Shown: positions 36,736-45,905, counted from the stretch's first letter. The stretch is DNA of 64,000 bases from Mycobacterium paragordonae (GCF_003614435.1 NZ_CP025546.1:496001-560000), one strand, 5' to 3'. Notes: generated from the letters alone by a model not told the origin. A program made the numbers and translations.

Positions 36736-38240
36736 CCCGGGACGATCCCGCGGCGCGGGTCGATGCGATGGTGGCGGCCGTCGGACCGAAGCTGGGCCCG
36801 CCGGTGATCACCCGGCGCGACGTGGTGCTGGTGACGGGGCCCTGGCTGGCCGGGGTCAGCGGCGTGGCAGCCGCGCTGCGGCAGCGGATTCCGCACCGCA
36901 CCTTCGTCGAGTCGGGCGAGCTGGGAGCCGGTGAGGCCCCGCTGGAAGTGGTGTTCGTGGTGTCGGCTTCGGCCCCGATGACCCCCTCCGACTGCATGTT
37001 GCTCGACGCCGCCGCCGAGAACACCGACGCGGTGGTGGCCGTGGTGGCCAAGATCGATGTCCACTTCGCCTGGCGTGACGTGCTCGACGTCAACCGCGAG
37101 ACGCTGGCCGCGCACGCTCCGCGCTACGGCAAGGTGTCGTGGGTCGGCGCCGCAGCCCTGCCCGAGGTGGGCGAGCCGCAGATCGACGACCTGGTCGTCA
37201 CCGTCGCCGCCCAGCTCGCCGACTCCGACCTGGCCCGCCGCAACCGGCTGCGGGCCTGGGAATCGCGGCTGCGGACAGCGGCCCAACGGTTCGACCGGGA
37301 TGCCGACGGCGCCGGGCGGCGGGCCCGGGTCGACGCCCTGCGCGACGCGCGCAGCACGACCCTGCGGCAACGGCGCCAGTCGCGATCCGAGCGGACCATC
37401 ACCCTGCGCGGCCAGATTCAGCAGGCCAGGGTCCAGCTGTCCTACGCGGCACGCAATCGGGCCGCCGCGCTGCGCGGCGAGCTGCAGGAAGACATCGCGG
37501 CGCTGTCCCGGCGACAGGCCCCCGGCTTCGCGTCCGGTGCGCAGGCTCGGCTCGATGAGGCGGCCGGAGAGATCGCCGCGGAGGCCGACGCCCATCTTGC
37601 CGAGATCGCGGCGGGTATGGGTGCGCCGTTGGATCTGCCGCCGGTCAACACACCGGCCGTCCCGGTCCCGCCACCTCAGCTCAAGTCCCGTCGCCTGGAG
37701 ATGCGGCTGATGATGGTCTTCGGCGCGGTGTTCGGGCTCGGGGTGGCCCTGACGCTGAGCCGGTTGATCGCCGGTTTGACGCCGGACCTGCACCCGGGGC
37801 TGACCGCCGCCGGGATCGCGGCGTGCGTGGCGGTGGGCCTGGCCACAACGGCCTGGGTGGTGACGGTCCGCAGTCTGCTCAGCGACCGCGCCGTGCTGGA
37901 CCGCTGGGCGGATGACGCGACGGCCTCGCTGCGCTCGGTGGCCGAACAACTGGTTGTCGGCCGGGTCCTGGCCGCCGAATCGCTCCTCAGCACCGAAGTC
38001 ACCGCACACGACGAAGCCGAGAATGTCCGGGTGACCGACCAGATCAGCGTGATCGACGGCGAACTGCGCGAGCATGCGCTGGCCGCCGCCCGGGCCGCGG
38101 CAGTGCGAGACCGGGAGATGCCGACGATCCAGGCCGCTCTCGACGCGGTGCGTGCAGAACTGGGCGAACCGGGTATCCGGGACCAGCGTGGTTTTGTCCG
38201 GGCCGAAACCGTGACGCGTTACGAAAACAGGCCTTTCTGA
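36732..38240 (+). CDS. Membrane-anchored GTPase-like protein (Rv0210 homologue)
   Basis: A 502-residue protein. The N-terminal ~160 residues look like a decayed GTPase domain (VLVTGPWLAGVSGVA at the P-loop position; VVAKIDVHFAW at the G4 position). A long Arg-rich helical region (~170-290) follows, then two membrane helices (about 330-355 and 365-385) and a C-terminal helical region. This order (G domain, stalk, membrane pair) is like bacterial dynamin-like proteins. Coupled to the gene before it. Function unproven. Confidence 0.65.
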   Translation: MTRDDPAARVDAMVAAVGPKLGPPVITRRDVVLVTGPWLAGVSGVAAALRQRIPHRTFVESGELGAGEAPLEVVFVVSASAPMTPSDCMLLDAAAENTDAVVAVVAKIDVHFAWRDVLDVNRETLAAHAPRYGKVSWVGAAALPEVGEPQIDDLVVTVAAQLADSDLARRNRLRAWESRLRTAAQRFDRDADGAGRRARVDALRDARSTTLRQRRQSRSERTITLRGQIQQARVQLSYAARNRAAALRGELQEDIAALSRRQAPGFASGAQARLDEAAGEIAAEADAHLAEIAAGMGAPLDLPPVNTPAVPVPPPQLKSRRLEMRLMMVFGAVFGLGVALTLSRLIAGLTPDLHPGLTAAGIAACVAVGLATTAWVVTVRSLLSDRAVLDRWADDATASLRSVAEQLVVGRVLAAESLLSTEVTAHDEAENVRVTDQISVIDGELREHALAAARAAAVRDREMPTIQAALDAVRAELGEPGIRDQRGFVRAETVTRYENRPF

Positions 38241-38296
38241 ATCGGTCTTGTGAGCAGGCTTATACCCTCCTGGGACTTACGCGACAAGTGATGCGC

Positions 38297-38302
38297 GATA
38301 AT
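38297..38302 (+). promoter_or_regulatory. Possible -10 element of pckG
   Basis: GATAAT in the 145-base gap upstream of pckG, 84 bases before the ATG. The upstream -35 region (GGGACT near 38272) is weak and the spacing long, so this is only a candidate. Confidence 0.3.
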
Positions 38303-38385
38303 CTGAATAAGAAAGCGTTAAGTGTGCTGAACATGCATGCCACTGGAACCGACGATTACCGAGCAGCAGAATTCAGGAGAGTTCG

Positions 38386-40215
38386 ATGACCTCAGCGACC
38401 ATCCCCGGCCTGGACACCGCACCCACCAACCATCAGGGGCTGCTGTCCTGGGTGCAGGAGGTCGCCGAGCTCACCCAGCCCGACCGGGTGGTCTTCACCG
38501 ACGGCTCCGAGGAGGAGTTCCAGCGGCTGGCCGACCAGCTCGTCGAGGCCGGCACGTTCAAGCGGCTCAACCCGGAGAAGCACCACAACTCCTACCTGGC
38601 GCTGTCCGACCCGTCCGACGTCGCCCGGGTGGAGTCACGGACCTTCATCTGCTCGGAGCGCGAGGTCGACGCCGGCCCGACCAACAACTGGAAAGACCCG
38701 GGCGAGATGCGCTCCCTCATGAAGGACCTGTACCGCGGTTCAATGCGCGGCCGCACCATGTACGTGGTGCCGTTCTGCATGGGCCCGCTGGGTGCGGAGG
38801 ACCCCAAGCTCGGCGTCGAGATCACCGACTCGGAGTACGTCGTCGTCTCGATGCGCACGATGACCCGGATGGGCAAGGCCGCGCTGGAGAAGATCGGCGA
38901 CAACGGCTTCTTCGTGAAGGCCCTGCACTCGGTGGGCGCGCCGTTGGAGGAGGGCCAGGCGGACGTGCCGTGGCCGTGCAACGACACCAAATACATCACC
39001 CACTTCCCGGAGACCCGCGAGATCTGGAGCTACGGGTCGGGCTACGGCGGCAACGCCTTGCTGGGCAAGAAGTGCTACTCGCTGCGGATCGCCTCGGCGA
39101 TGGCCCACGACGAGGGCTGGCTGGCCGAGCACATGCTGATCCTCAAGCTGATCTCACCGGAGAACAAGGCTTACTACTTCGCCGCGGCGTTCCCCTCGGC
39201 GTGCGGCAAGACCAACCTGGCCATGCTCCAGCCGACCATCCCGGGCTGGCGCGCCGAGACGCTGGGTGACGACATCGCCTGGATGCGGTTCGGCAAGGAC
39301 GGCCGCCTCTACGCCGTCAACCCGGAGTTCGGCTTCTTCGGCGTGGCGCCCGGCACCAACTGGAAGTCCAACCCGAACGCCATGCGCACCATCGCCGGCG
39401 GCAACACGGTGTTCACGAACGTCGCGCTGACCGATGACGGCGATGTGTGGTGGGAGGGCCTGGAAGGCGACCCGCAGCACCTGATCGACTGGAAGGGCCA
39501 CGACTGGTATTTCCGCGAGACGGAGACCAACGCGGCGCACCCCAACTCCCGTTACTGCACGCCGATGTCGCAGTGCCCGATCCTGGCCCCCGAGTGGGAC
39601 GACCCGCAGGGTGTGCCGATCTCCGGCATCCTGTTCGGCGGTCGCCGCAAGACCACGGTTCCGCTGGTCACCGAGGCCCGCGACTGGCAGCACGGTGTGT
39701 TCATCGGCGCCACCCTGGGCAGCGAGCAGACCGCCGCGGCCGAGGGCAAGGTCGGCAACGTGCGCCGCGACCCGATGGCCATGCTGCCGTTCCTCGGCTA
39801 CAACGTCGGCGACTACCTGGGCCACTGGATCAACCTGGGCAAGAACGCCGACGAGTCCAAGCTGCCGAAGGTGTTCTTCGTCAACTGGTTCCGTCGCGGC
39901 GACGACGGCCGCTTCCTGTGGCCGGGCTTCGGCGAGAACAGCCGGGTGCTGAAGTGGATCGTCGACCGCATTGAGCACACGGCCGGCGGCCGCACCACCC
40001 CGATCGGCACCGTTCCGGCCGCCGAGGACATGGACCTCGATGGTCTGGATGCCGAAGCCGCCGACGTGGCCGAAGCGCTGGCCGTCAACACCGAGGAGTG
40101 GCGCGCGGAACTGCCGCTGATCGAGGAGTGGCTGGAGTTCGTCGGCGAGAAGCTGCCGACCGGCATCCGCGACGAGTTCGATGCGCTCAAGGAGCGGCTG
40201 CGCGACGCCGACTAG
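38386..40215 (+). CDS. pckG: Phosphoenolpyruvate carboxykinase (GTP)
   Basis: A 609-residue GTP-dependent PEPCK converting oxaloacetate to PEP, the entry step of gluconeogenesis needed for growth on fatty acids. The GTP P-loop and active Cys lie in FPSACGKTN at residues 269-277 (Cys273, Lys275). Mn2+ and substrate residues follow in the expected order, and the length equals the family norm. CAGGAGAG precedes the ATG. It is called pckA in some mycobacterial annotations. The enzyme uses Mn2+, and a manganese riboswitch lies 1.4 kb downstream; the link is only positional. Confidence 0.96.
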   Translation: MTSATIPGLDTAPTNHQGLLSWVQEVAELTQPDRVVFTDGSEEEFQRLADQLVEAGTFKRLNPEKHHNSYLALSDPSDVARVESRTFICSEREVDAGPTNNWKDPGEMRSLMKDLYRGSMRGRTMYVVPFCMGPLGAEDPKLGVEITDSEYVVVSMRTMTRMGKAALEKIGDNGFFVKALHSVGAPLEEGQADVPWPCNDTKYITHFPETREIWSYGSGYGGNALLGKKCYSLRIASAMAHDEGWLAEHMLILKLISPENKAYYFAAAFPSACGKTNLAMLQPTIPGWRAETLGDDIAWMRFGKDGRLYAVNPEFGFFGVAPGTNWKSNPNAMRTIAGGNTVFTNVALTDDGDVWWEGLEGDPQHLIDWKGHDWYFRETETNAAHPNSRYCTPMSQCPILAPEWDDPQGVPISGILFGGRRKTTVPLVTEARDWQHGVFIGATLGSEQTAAAEGKVGNVRRDPMAMLPFLGYNVGDYLGHWINLGKNADESKLPKVFFVNWFRRGDDGRFLWPGFGENSRVLKWIVDRIEHTAGGRTTPIGTVPAAEDMDLDGLDAEAADVAEALAVNTEEWRAELPLIEEWLEFVGEKLPTGIRDEFDALKERLRDAD

Positions 40216-40333
40216 CCCCTGCGTAGCCGCTGGTCCGGCTAGTTCTGCGGAAACGTCAATTCGCCGTTGCGCTCCGTCGTAGGATCCCTCGCGACACGAC
40301 ACTGAAATCGTCGAGTGAGGCAGGAGCGCGGCC

Positions 40334-41455
40334 ATGAGTTTCGCGATGCTGGCACCCGAGATCACCTCTGCTCAGATGTATTCCGGCGCGGGCTCGGGCC
40401 CGATGCTCGGGGCCGCCGCGGCCTGGAGCGGGCTCGGCGATGAATTGGGCACGGCCGCGGCCTCTTTCGGGTCGGTGACGGCCAATCTGGTGAGCGGACC
40501 GTGGCAGGGACCGGCTTCGGTGGCGATGGCGGCCGTTGCCGCTCGGTACCGGGACTTCCTGGACGGCGCGGCGGTGCGGGCCGTGACCGCGGCCACTCAG
40601 GCGAACTCGGTGGCGGCGATCTTCGAGGCAGCGAAGGCGGCCGTGGCACATCCGGTCGCGGTGCGGGCCAACCGCGTGCAGTTCGTCTCGGCGATTCGGT
40701 CCAATTTCCTGGGCCTCAACGGTCCGCTGATCGCGGCCATCGAAGGCGCGTACGACGAGTTGTGGGCGCAGAACGTGTCCGCGCTGGTGGGGTATCACAG
40801 TGCGGCTTCGGCGGCGGCCGCGCAGATCGCGCCCTGGCAGGAGGCGCTGGGTGACTTCGGCGCGCGCATCGGCCGGGTGGTGGAAACCGACAAGGCGATG
40901 ATCGACGCCCGCGCCGCCGCCAACTCGGCCGAGATCGCCGACGCGGCCCGCTTCACCCGGGACGCCGTGAACACGGCAGTCGTCGAGGGGCGCATCGGCC
41001 CGACGCGCTTTTGGACGCCGCTCCGCTCCGCACTGGAATACGACGCGCAGACCGCGGCACGTCTGGTTACCGAGAACGCTGCTCTGCCGGGGCAGCTCGT
41101 ATCCAAGAACATCGAAATACTGGCCGCGCCCGGCAACAGGCCGCCGGCCACCGCGCCCGTCTCGGCGCCGGCGGCGGATCTCGGGGGCCTGGTGCAGATG
41201 GACGCGGCCACCATCGGTCGGGTGGTCGGCGACAACCAGCTGGAACTGTCGCGCGCGGCGGCTGTGACGGAGAGCAGTCTGCGGGCGGCGCAGGGCGCCT
41301 TTCTGGGTGGAGATCCAGTCACCGCGGCCAGGGATGTCGGGTCGGCGGTCGCCTACGACGCCGACGTGGCCTCGCGCCTGGCCATCGAAGATCTGTCTCT
41401 GCCGGGGGAGCTGCTCCGTGAAGACATCGGCTATCTGACCGGTGTGTGGCGGTGA
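40334..41455 (+). CDS. PPE-family protein (no PE partner)
   Basis: A 373-residue protein. The first ~175 residues form a PPE domain: APEITSAQMYSGAGSGPML at residues 7-25, GPWQGPAS (the WxG turn) and FLGLNGPLIAAIEGAYDELW. The name-giving Pro-Pro-Glu reads Ala-Pro-Glu. Such proteins leave through type VII (ESX) secretion, usually with a PE partner encoded just upstream; none is here, so it is an orphan. The C-terminal half has no SVP or PPW motif and contains two related segments (YDAQTAARLVTENAALPGQLV and YDADVASRLAIEDLSLPGELL), suggesting an internal duplication. GCAGGAGCG precedes the ATG. Confidence 0.85.
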   Translation: MSFAMLAPEITSAQMYSGAGSGPMLGAAAAWSGLGDELGTAAASFGSVTANLVSGPWQGPASVAMAAVAARYRDFLDGAAVRAVTAATQANSVAAIFEAAKAAVAHPVAVRANRVQFVSAIRSNFLGLNGPLIAAIEGAYDELWAQNVSALVGYHSAASAAAAQIAPWQEALGDFGARIGRVVETDKAMIDARAAANSAEIADAARFTRDAVNTAVVEGRIGPTRFWTPLRSALEYDAQTAARLVTENAALPGQLVSKNIEILAAPGNRPPATAPVSAPAADLGGLVQMDAATIGRVVGDNQLELSRAAAVTESSLRAAQGAFLGGDPVTAARDVGSAVAYDADVASRLAIEDLSLPGELLREDIGYLTGVWR

Positions 41456-41592
41456 GCGGCGGCCCACCGTCGGGTGTTGCTGAAGTGTTGATTTGCCAAA
41501 TCTACGGTTTCGGGTAAACGAAGAATTAAATTTATCCGCGCTGATCAGCAAATATAGGGCGACGACACGAAAAAAATCGTAGCTTCACTAAG

Positions 41593-41621
41593 TTGCCAGG
41601 TACCGCAAATAAGGTTAGCCT
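41593..41621 (+). promoter_or_regulatory. Candidate promoter of the manganese riboswitch transcript
   Basis: TTGCCA (41593-41598), 17-base spacer, TAGCCT (41616-41621). A start near 41628 would put the first nucleotides of the RNA at the aptamer's 5' helix, which supports it. AAGGTTAGCCT over the -10 resembles half of a mycobacterial iron/manganese repressor box, but the other half is absent. The gap 41456-41592 upstream is AT-rich and otherwise featureless. Confidence 0.55.
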
Positions 41622-41629
41622 CGGTGTAG

Positions 41630-41757
41630 CGAAGGGGAGTAGTTCCAGATCGTCGGCTCGAAGCCGGCGGCTGCGGATGGTCGACATACTGGCGATTGCG
41701 GATTCAGTTCGCACGCCCGGTCATCCACCGGGGAGTTCCCGGCGAGCGAGACCTTCG
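41630..41757 (+). ncRNA. yybP-ykoY manganese riboswitch aptamer
   Basis: The two conserved strands of the yybP-ykoY class are present: GAAGGGGAGTAG at the 5' side (41631-41642) and AGCGAGACCTTCG at the 3' side (41745-41757; consensus AGCAAGACC). They close helix P1 by CGAAGG/CCTTCG (41630-41635 with 41752-41757). Internal hairpins are visible: CGGCT-CGA-AGCCG (41654-41666) and CCCGGT-CATCC-ACCGGG (41716-41732). CGACATACTGGCG is also typical of the class. These RNAs bind Mn2+ and switch on manganese export. The downstream gene is a cation exchanger, as expected. Confidence 0.88.
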
Positions 41758-41787
41758 GCCGACAGAAACGTCGGTCCGAAGTCTCGC
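41746..41787 (+). promoter_or_regulatory. Switch hairpin (expression platform) of the manganese riboswitch
   Basis: GCGAGACCTTCGGCCGAC (41746-41763) pairs with GTCGGTCCGAAGTCTCGC (41770-41787): 17 base pairs with one bulged base on each side and a six-base loop. It takes the 3' strand of aptamer helix P1, so the two folds exclude each other. There is no T-run after it, as is common for mycobacterial terminators. Mn2+ holding P1 would prevent this hairpin and allow expression. Confidence 0.78.
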
Positions 41788-41829
41788 CGCTGCCGACGGG
41801 ACCCGGATCGCAGGAACCGAAGGACGCTA

Positions 41830-43050
41830 ATGGCCTTGATCGCCGAACGCCGTCGGACCCGGACCCCCGCGGACGCACTGCTGCGCTCGCTCCTGACCAC
41901 CCTGATTTTCATCGCGCCGGCGCTGATCGTGCGCTGCGGCGGCCTGCACCCGACGCCGGTGGTGTCGCTGGTCATCTACGGTGCGGCCGTCGTCGCAGCG
42001 AGTTTCCTGCTTGCCTGGGCGGCGGAGGCGGCACAATTGGATGTCTCCGGGGGCCTGGCCATCGCGGTCCTCGCGCTCATCGCCGTGCTGCCGGAATACG
42101 CCGTCGACCTCTACTACGCCTACCAGTCCGGCTCCCACGCCGAATACACGCAATACGCCGCGGCGAACATGACCGGGTCCAACCGGTTGTTGATGGGCCT
42201 CGGCTGGCCGGTGGTGGTGCTGGTGGCGCTGTGGGTGGCACGCAAGACGAGTGGGCCGACCGCTGCCCTGAAGCTCGAGCGCGGCAACCGGGTGGAACTC
42301 GGTTTTCTGCTGGTCGCGGGAATCGCCGCGTTCGTGGTTCCGGCGACCGGCCGGATTCACCTGACGCTGGGCGTCGCGCTGCTGGGCTGGTTCGGCTTCT
42401 ATCTCTACAAGCTGAGCCGCGGCGTCGTGGAGGAACCCGAGCTGATGGGTACCGCCGCGGCCCTGGGCGCGCTGCCCGACCGGGCTCGTCGCGTCGCCGT
42501 CATCACGCTGTTCGCGGTCGCCGCCGGAGTGGTGCTGGCGTGCGCAAAACCGTTCGCGGAGAGCCTGATCGGGGCCGGCACCGAGCTCGGTGTGGACCGG
42601 TTCCTGCTGGTGCAGTGGCTGGCCCCGCTGGCCTCGGAGGCGCCGGAATTCGTGATCGCGATCATCTTCGCCAGCCGGGGCAAGGGCACCGCGGCGATCG
42701 CGACGCTGATCTCGTCGAAGGTCAACCAGTGGACGCTGTTGGTGGGCTCGCTGCCCATTGCGCACCTGGCCGGCGGTGGCGGCACCGCCCTGGTGCTGGA
42801 CGGCAGGCAGATCGAGGAGATGCTGCTGACCGCGACCCAGACCCTGATAGGGGTGGCGCTGATCCTGGCGCTGCGCTTCCACCGCTACACGGCCTGGGCG
42901 CTGCTGGCGCTGTTCGTGGTGCAGTTCCCGGTCGCATCGACCGAGGGGCGGCTGGCGCTCAGCGGCGTCTACGCGGTGCTGGCCGTCGGCGCGCTGGTGG
43001 TGAACCGCGAGCACGTATTGCCCACGGTGCGCGCAACGCTGCGGGGCTGA
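41830..43050 (+). CDS. CaCA-family cation exchanger, candidate manganese exporter
   Basis: A 406-residue protein with about eleven membrane helices and the two inverted alpha-repeats of sodium/calcium exchangers: AVLPEYAVDLYYAY in the first half and APLASEAPEFVIAIIFAS in the second, each with the key acidic residue (LPE, APE). The ATG at 41830 follows GAAGGAC at five bases. Because a manganese riboswitch precedes it, Mn2+ (or Ca2+/Mn2+) efflux is the best guess. It has no counterpart in the M. tuberculosis segment between pckA and fadD4. Confidence 0.82.
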   Translation: MALIAERRRTRTPADALLRSLLTTLIFIAPALIVRCGGLHPTPVVSLVIYGAAVVAASFLLAWAAEAAQLDVSGGLAIAVLALIAVLPEYAVDLYYAYQSGSHAEYTQYAAANMTGSNRLLMGLGWPVVVLVALWVARKTSGPTAALKLERGNRVELGFLLVAGIAAFVVPATGRIHLTLGVALLGWFGFYLYKLSRGVVEEPELMGTAAALGALPDRARRVAVITLFAVAAGVVLACAKPFAESLIGAGTELGVDRFLLVQWLAPLASEAPEFVIAIIFASRGKGTAAIATLISSKVNQWTLLVGSLPIAHLAGGGGTALVLDGRQIEEMLLTATQTLIGVALILALRFHRYTAWALLALFVVQFPVASTEGRLALSGVYAVLAVGALVVNREHVLPTVRATLRG

Positions 43051-43066
43051 CTCGTAGAGTTCAGCC

Positions 43067-44590
43067 ATGCAGATTCGCCCGCACGCGCAGGCTCATCCCG
43101 ACAAGCCCGCCGTCATCCTGTATCCGTCGGGCACGGTGGTGACCTTCGGCGAACTCGAGGCGCGCGCCAACCGGCTGGCGCACTACTTCCGTGCTCACGG
43201 GCTGCACGAAGGCGACGCCGTCGCCATCCTGATGGAGAACAACGAACACATGCACGCCGTCATGTGGGCGGCGCGGCGCAGCGGGCTTTACTACGTGCCG
43301 ATCAACACCCATCTCACCGCGGCCGAGGCGGCCTACATCATCGACAACAGCAACGCCCGGGCCATCGTCGGCTCGGCCGCGTTGCGTGATGTCTGCGCGG
43401 CGCTCGGCGAGCACCTTCCGCACGGGTTGCCGGAGGTGCTGCTGCTTGCCGACGGCGATCTCAAAGGCTGGCAACGTTATCCGGAATGCGTTGCGGATCA
43501 ACCGGATACCCCGATTCCCGACGAGATCGAGGGTGACCTGCTGCAGTACTCCTCGGGAACCACCGGCCGGCCCAAGGGCATCAAACGCGAATTGCCTCAT
43601 GTGCCACCGGAAGACGCGCCGGGCATGATGTCGGGGCTGGTCGGGTTCTGGATGGATCCCGAGACCGTGTATCTGAGCCCGGCGCCGCTGTATCACACCG
43701 CGCCGTCGGTGTGGTCGCTGACGGTGCAGGCGGCCGGCCTCACCACCGTGGTGATGGAGAAATTCGATCCGCAGGGAACGCTGGACGCGATCCAGCGCTA
43801 CCGGGTGACCCACGGCCAGTTCGTCCCGGCCATGTTCGTGCGGATGCTCAAACTTCCTGAGGGAGTGCGTAATTCGTATGATCTGTCCAGCCTGAAGCGG
43901 GTGATGCATGCGGCTGCGCCGTGCCCGGTGCTGATCAAGAAGCAGATGATCGAGTGGTGGGGCCCGATCGTCGACGAGTATTACGCCTCCTCGGAGGCGA
44001 TAGGTTCGACGTTGATCACCGCTGACGAATGGCTGGCGCATCCCGGCTCGGTGGGCAAACCGATGATGGGCGCGGTGCACATCCTGGGGCAGGACGGCGC
44101 GGAGTTGCCGCCCGGTCACCCCGGCGAGATCTATTTCGAAGGCGGGTATTCGTTCGAGTACCTCAACGACCCGGCCAAGACCGAAGCCTCGCGGGACACG
44201 CACGGCTGGATGACGGTCGGGGACATCGGGTTTCTCGACGAAGAGGGTTACCTGTACCTCACCGACCGCCGCCACCACATGATCATCTCCGGCGGGGTCA
44301 ACATCTACCCGCAGGAAACCGAGAACCTGTTGGTCACCCACCCGAAGGTGTTGGACGCGGCCGTATTCGGCGTGCCCGACGACGAGATGGGTCAGCGGGT
44401 GCTGGCCGCGGTGCAGACCGTCGACCCGGCCGACGCCACCGAGGCGTTCGCCGAGGAGCTGTCGGGGTGGTTGCGAGAACGCTTGTCGCACTTCAAGTGT
44501 CCGCGCTCGATCGCCTTCGAGGCGCAGCTGCCGCGGACCGATACCGGCAAGCTCTACAAGAACGAGTTGATCGAGAAGTATTCGGTGTGA
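43067..44590 (+). CDS. fadD4: Fatty-acid-CoA ligase FadD4
   Basis: A 507-residue ANL-superfamily enzyme activating a carboxylic acid with ATP and CoA. YSSGTTGRPKG (around residue 163) is the P-loop; DEYYASSEA, GWMTVGDIGFLDEEGYLYLTDR and the final PRTDTGKLYKNEL (with catalytic Lys) complete the motifs. Matches M. tuberculosis Rv0214 by position. It starts 16 bases after the exchanger gene and may be read through from the riboswitch transcript. Its stop overlaps the next start. Confidence 0.9.
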   Translation: MQIRPHAQAHPDKPAVILYPSGTVVTFGELEARANRLAHYFRAHGLHEGDAVAILMENNEHMHAVMWAARRSGLYYVPINTHLTAAEAAYIIDNSNARAIVGSAALRDVCAALGEHLPHGLPEVLLLADGDLKGWQRYPECVADQPDTPIPDEIEGDLLQYSSGTTGRPKGIKRELPHVPPEDAPGMMSGLVGFWMDPETVYLSPAPLYHTAPSVWSLTVQAAGLTTVVMEKFDPQGTLDAIQRYRVTHGQFVPAMFVRMLKLPEGVRNSYDLSSLKRVMHAAAPCPVLIKKQMIEWWGPIVDEYYASSEAIGSTLITADEWLAHPGSVGKPMMGAVHILGQDGAELPPGHPGEIYFEGGYSFEYLNDPAKTEASRDTHGWMTVGDIGFLDEEGYLYLTDRRHHMIISGGVNIYPQETENLLVTHPKVLDAAVFGVPDDEMGQRVLAAVQTVDPADATEAFAEELSGWLRERLSHFKCPRSIAFEAQLPRTDTGKLYKNELIEKYSV

Positions 44591-45531
44591 CCCTGCGGGT
44601 GGTCGATCTGTCCAGCGCGCCGGAGCCCGACGCGGCCGTGCCGCCGGGGGTGATCGTCGCCTACGGGTCACCACACAGCGAATACTGGCTGGATAAAGCA
44701 ACTTTCACGCTCTCCGAGCAACCGTGTGACGATCGCCGGGTGGTCGTGGTGGATTCGGTGCCACGAGCGTTGACGGAGTTGACGCAACGCTGCCGGAATT
44801 GGCCGATCGCGAGTGCGGTCTGTGACGACGTGCTGCGCTGCCTGGACCCCGCCGGCGCCACCCTGGCCGGCCTGGTCACCGAGTCGCTGGCCTACTCGAC
44901 GTTGCAGGCCGGCCCGGAGTTCGGTCGCTGGCTGTCACAGCGCGGGCCCGCCCGGGTGCCGGACAGTGTCGAACCCGTTACGGCGCATCGTGACAACGAC
45001 ATCCTGCGGATCAGCTTCAACCGCCCGGAGCGGCACAACGCCTTCTGCACCGGCACGCGAGCGGCGTTGCTGGAGGCGCTTGCGGTCGCGCAACTCGATC
45101 CGTCGGTGACCGGGATCGTGTTGAGCGGCAACGGCCCGTCGTTCTGCAGCGGGGGAGACCTCGCCGAGTTCGGCAGCTTCGCCGACCCGGCCGGCGCTCA
45201 CCTGGCGCGCACCCGGCACAGCCCCGCGCTGGTGCTGGACGAACTCACCGCCCGGCTCGGCCGCGCATGCCGCGCGCAGGTGCACGGTCGGGTGCTGGGC
45301 AGCGGACTCGAGATGGCCGCGTTCTGCGGGTGGGTGCAGGCGGCGCCGGACAGCGTGTTCGGCCTGCCCGAACTGGGCCTGGGATTGTTACCCGGCGCGG
45401 GCGGCACGGTCAGCGTCACCAGGCGCGTCGGCCGTTGGCGCACCGCGTATCTGGTGCTGTCCGGTCACACCGTCGACGCGCAGACGGCGCTGGCGTGGGG
45501 GTTGGTGGACGCGATCGGCTTTGCTCAGTAG
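44587..45531 (+). CDS. Enoyl-CoA hydratase/isomerase-family protein with N-terminal extension
   Basis: A 314-residue protein. The crotonase fold occupies residues ~130-314: FNRPERHNAF, LSGNGPSFCSGGDLAEF (oxyanion hole) and GRVLGSGLEMAAFC (second hole residue). Residues 1-125 form an extra domain of unknown type. The Glu in FGLPELGLG is one usual catalytic position. GTG at 44587 overlaps the fadD4 stop, so acyl-CoA ligation and hydration are coupled. The gene is additional to the M. tuberculosis order here. Confidence 0.82.
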   Translation: MTLRVVDLSSAPEPDAAVPPGVIVAYGSPHSEYWLDKATFTLSEQPCDDRRVVVVDSVPRALTELTQRCRNWPIASAVCDDVLRCLDPAGATLAGLVTESLAYSTLQAGPEFGRWLSQRGPARVPDSVEPVTAHRDNDILRISFNRPERHNAFCTGTRAALLEALAVAQLDPSVTGIVLSGNGPSFCSGGDLAEFGSFADPAGAHLARTRHSPALVLDELTARLGRACRAQVHGRVLGSGLEMAAFCGWVQAAPDSVFGLPELGLGLLPGAGGTVSVTRRVGRWRTAYLVLSGHTVDAQTALAWGLVDAIGFAQ

Positions 45532-45905
45532 CCGGAGTAGGTGGTGTAGGTCGTCGACGGCGCGTTCGAGACGGCCACCGCGATCAGCACGACGTAGAGG
45601 ATGATCGACACCACGATCACCACCGCACCGACGATGGCGCTGATGATCGCCCACTTCTTGGCGTTGCGCGAAGCGTCCTGGGCCTCCTGGTAGCGCCCCT
45701 GCGCCCATAGCCCGGAGACCTTGGTGGAGTAGACGATCGACACGATGCCGGCCGGCAGACAGCACAACACGGTGCTCAGGATCGCCCACACCAGGTAGTT
45801 GTCCGGCTCCGGACCGGCGCCGTAAGCCGGCGGCCCGCCGTAGCTCGGCGGCGGCTGGCCCTGCCAACCCGGGTTGGCGCCGTACGGGTCCGACGGATAA
45901 CTCAT
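45525..45905 (-). CDS. Small CD225/dispanin-like (DUF4190-type) membrane protein
   Basis: A 126-residue protein with a Pro/Gly/Tyr-rich cytosolic N-terminus (~residues 1-32), a first hydrophobic segment, and the family core LVWAILSTVLCCLPAGIVSI. After a loop rich in charged residues (KVSGLWAQGRYQEAQDASRNAK) comes a second membrane helix. Function in bacteria is unknown; related proteins cluster with cell-envelope genes. It ends seven bases inside the convergent hydratase gene. The 109 bases upstream show nothing clear. Confidence 0.8.
   Translation of the reverse strand: MSYPSDPYGANPGWQGQPPPSYGGPPAYGAGPEPDNYLVWAILSTVLCCLPAGIVSIVYSTKVSGLWAQGRYQEAQDASRNAKKWAIISAIVGAVVIVVSIILYVVLIAVAVSNAPSTTYTTYSGY

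Noticed and set aside
41637..41880. Minus-strand frames in the gap before the exchanger gene
   Set aside because: They overlap a structured riboswitch and have no coding features or ribosome sites.
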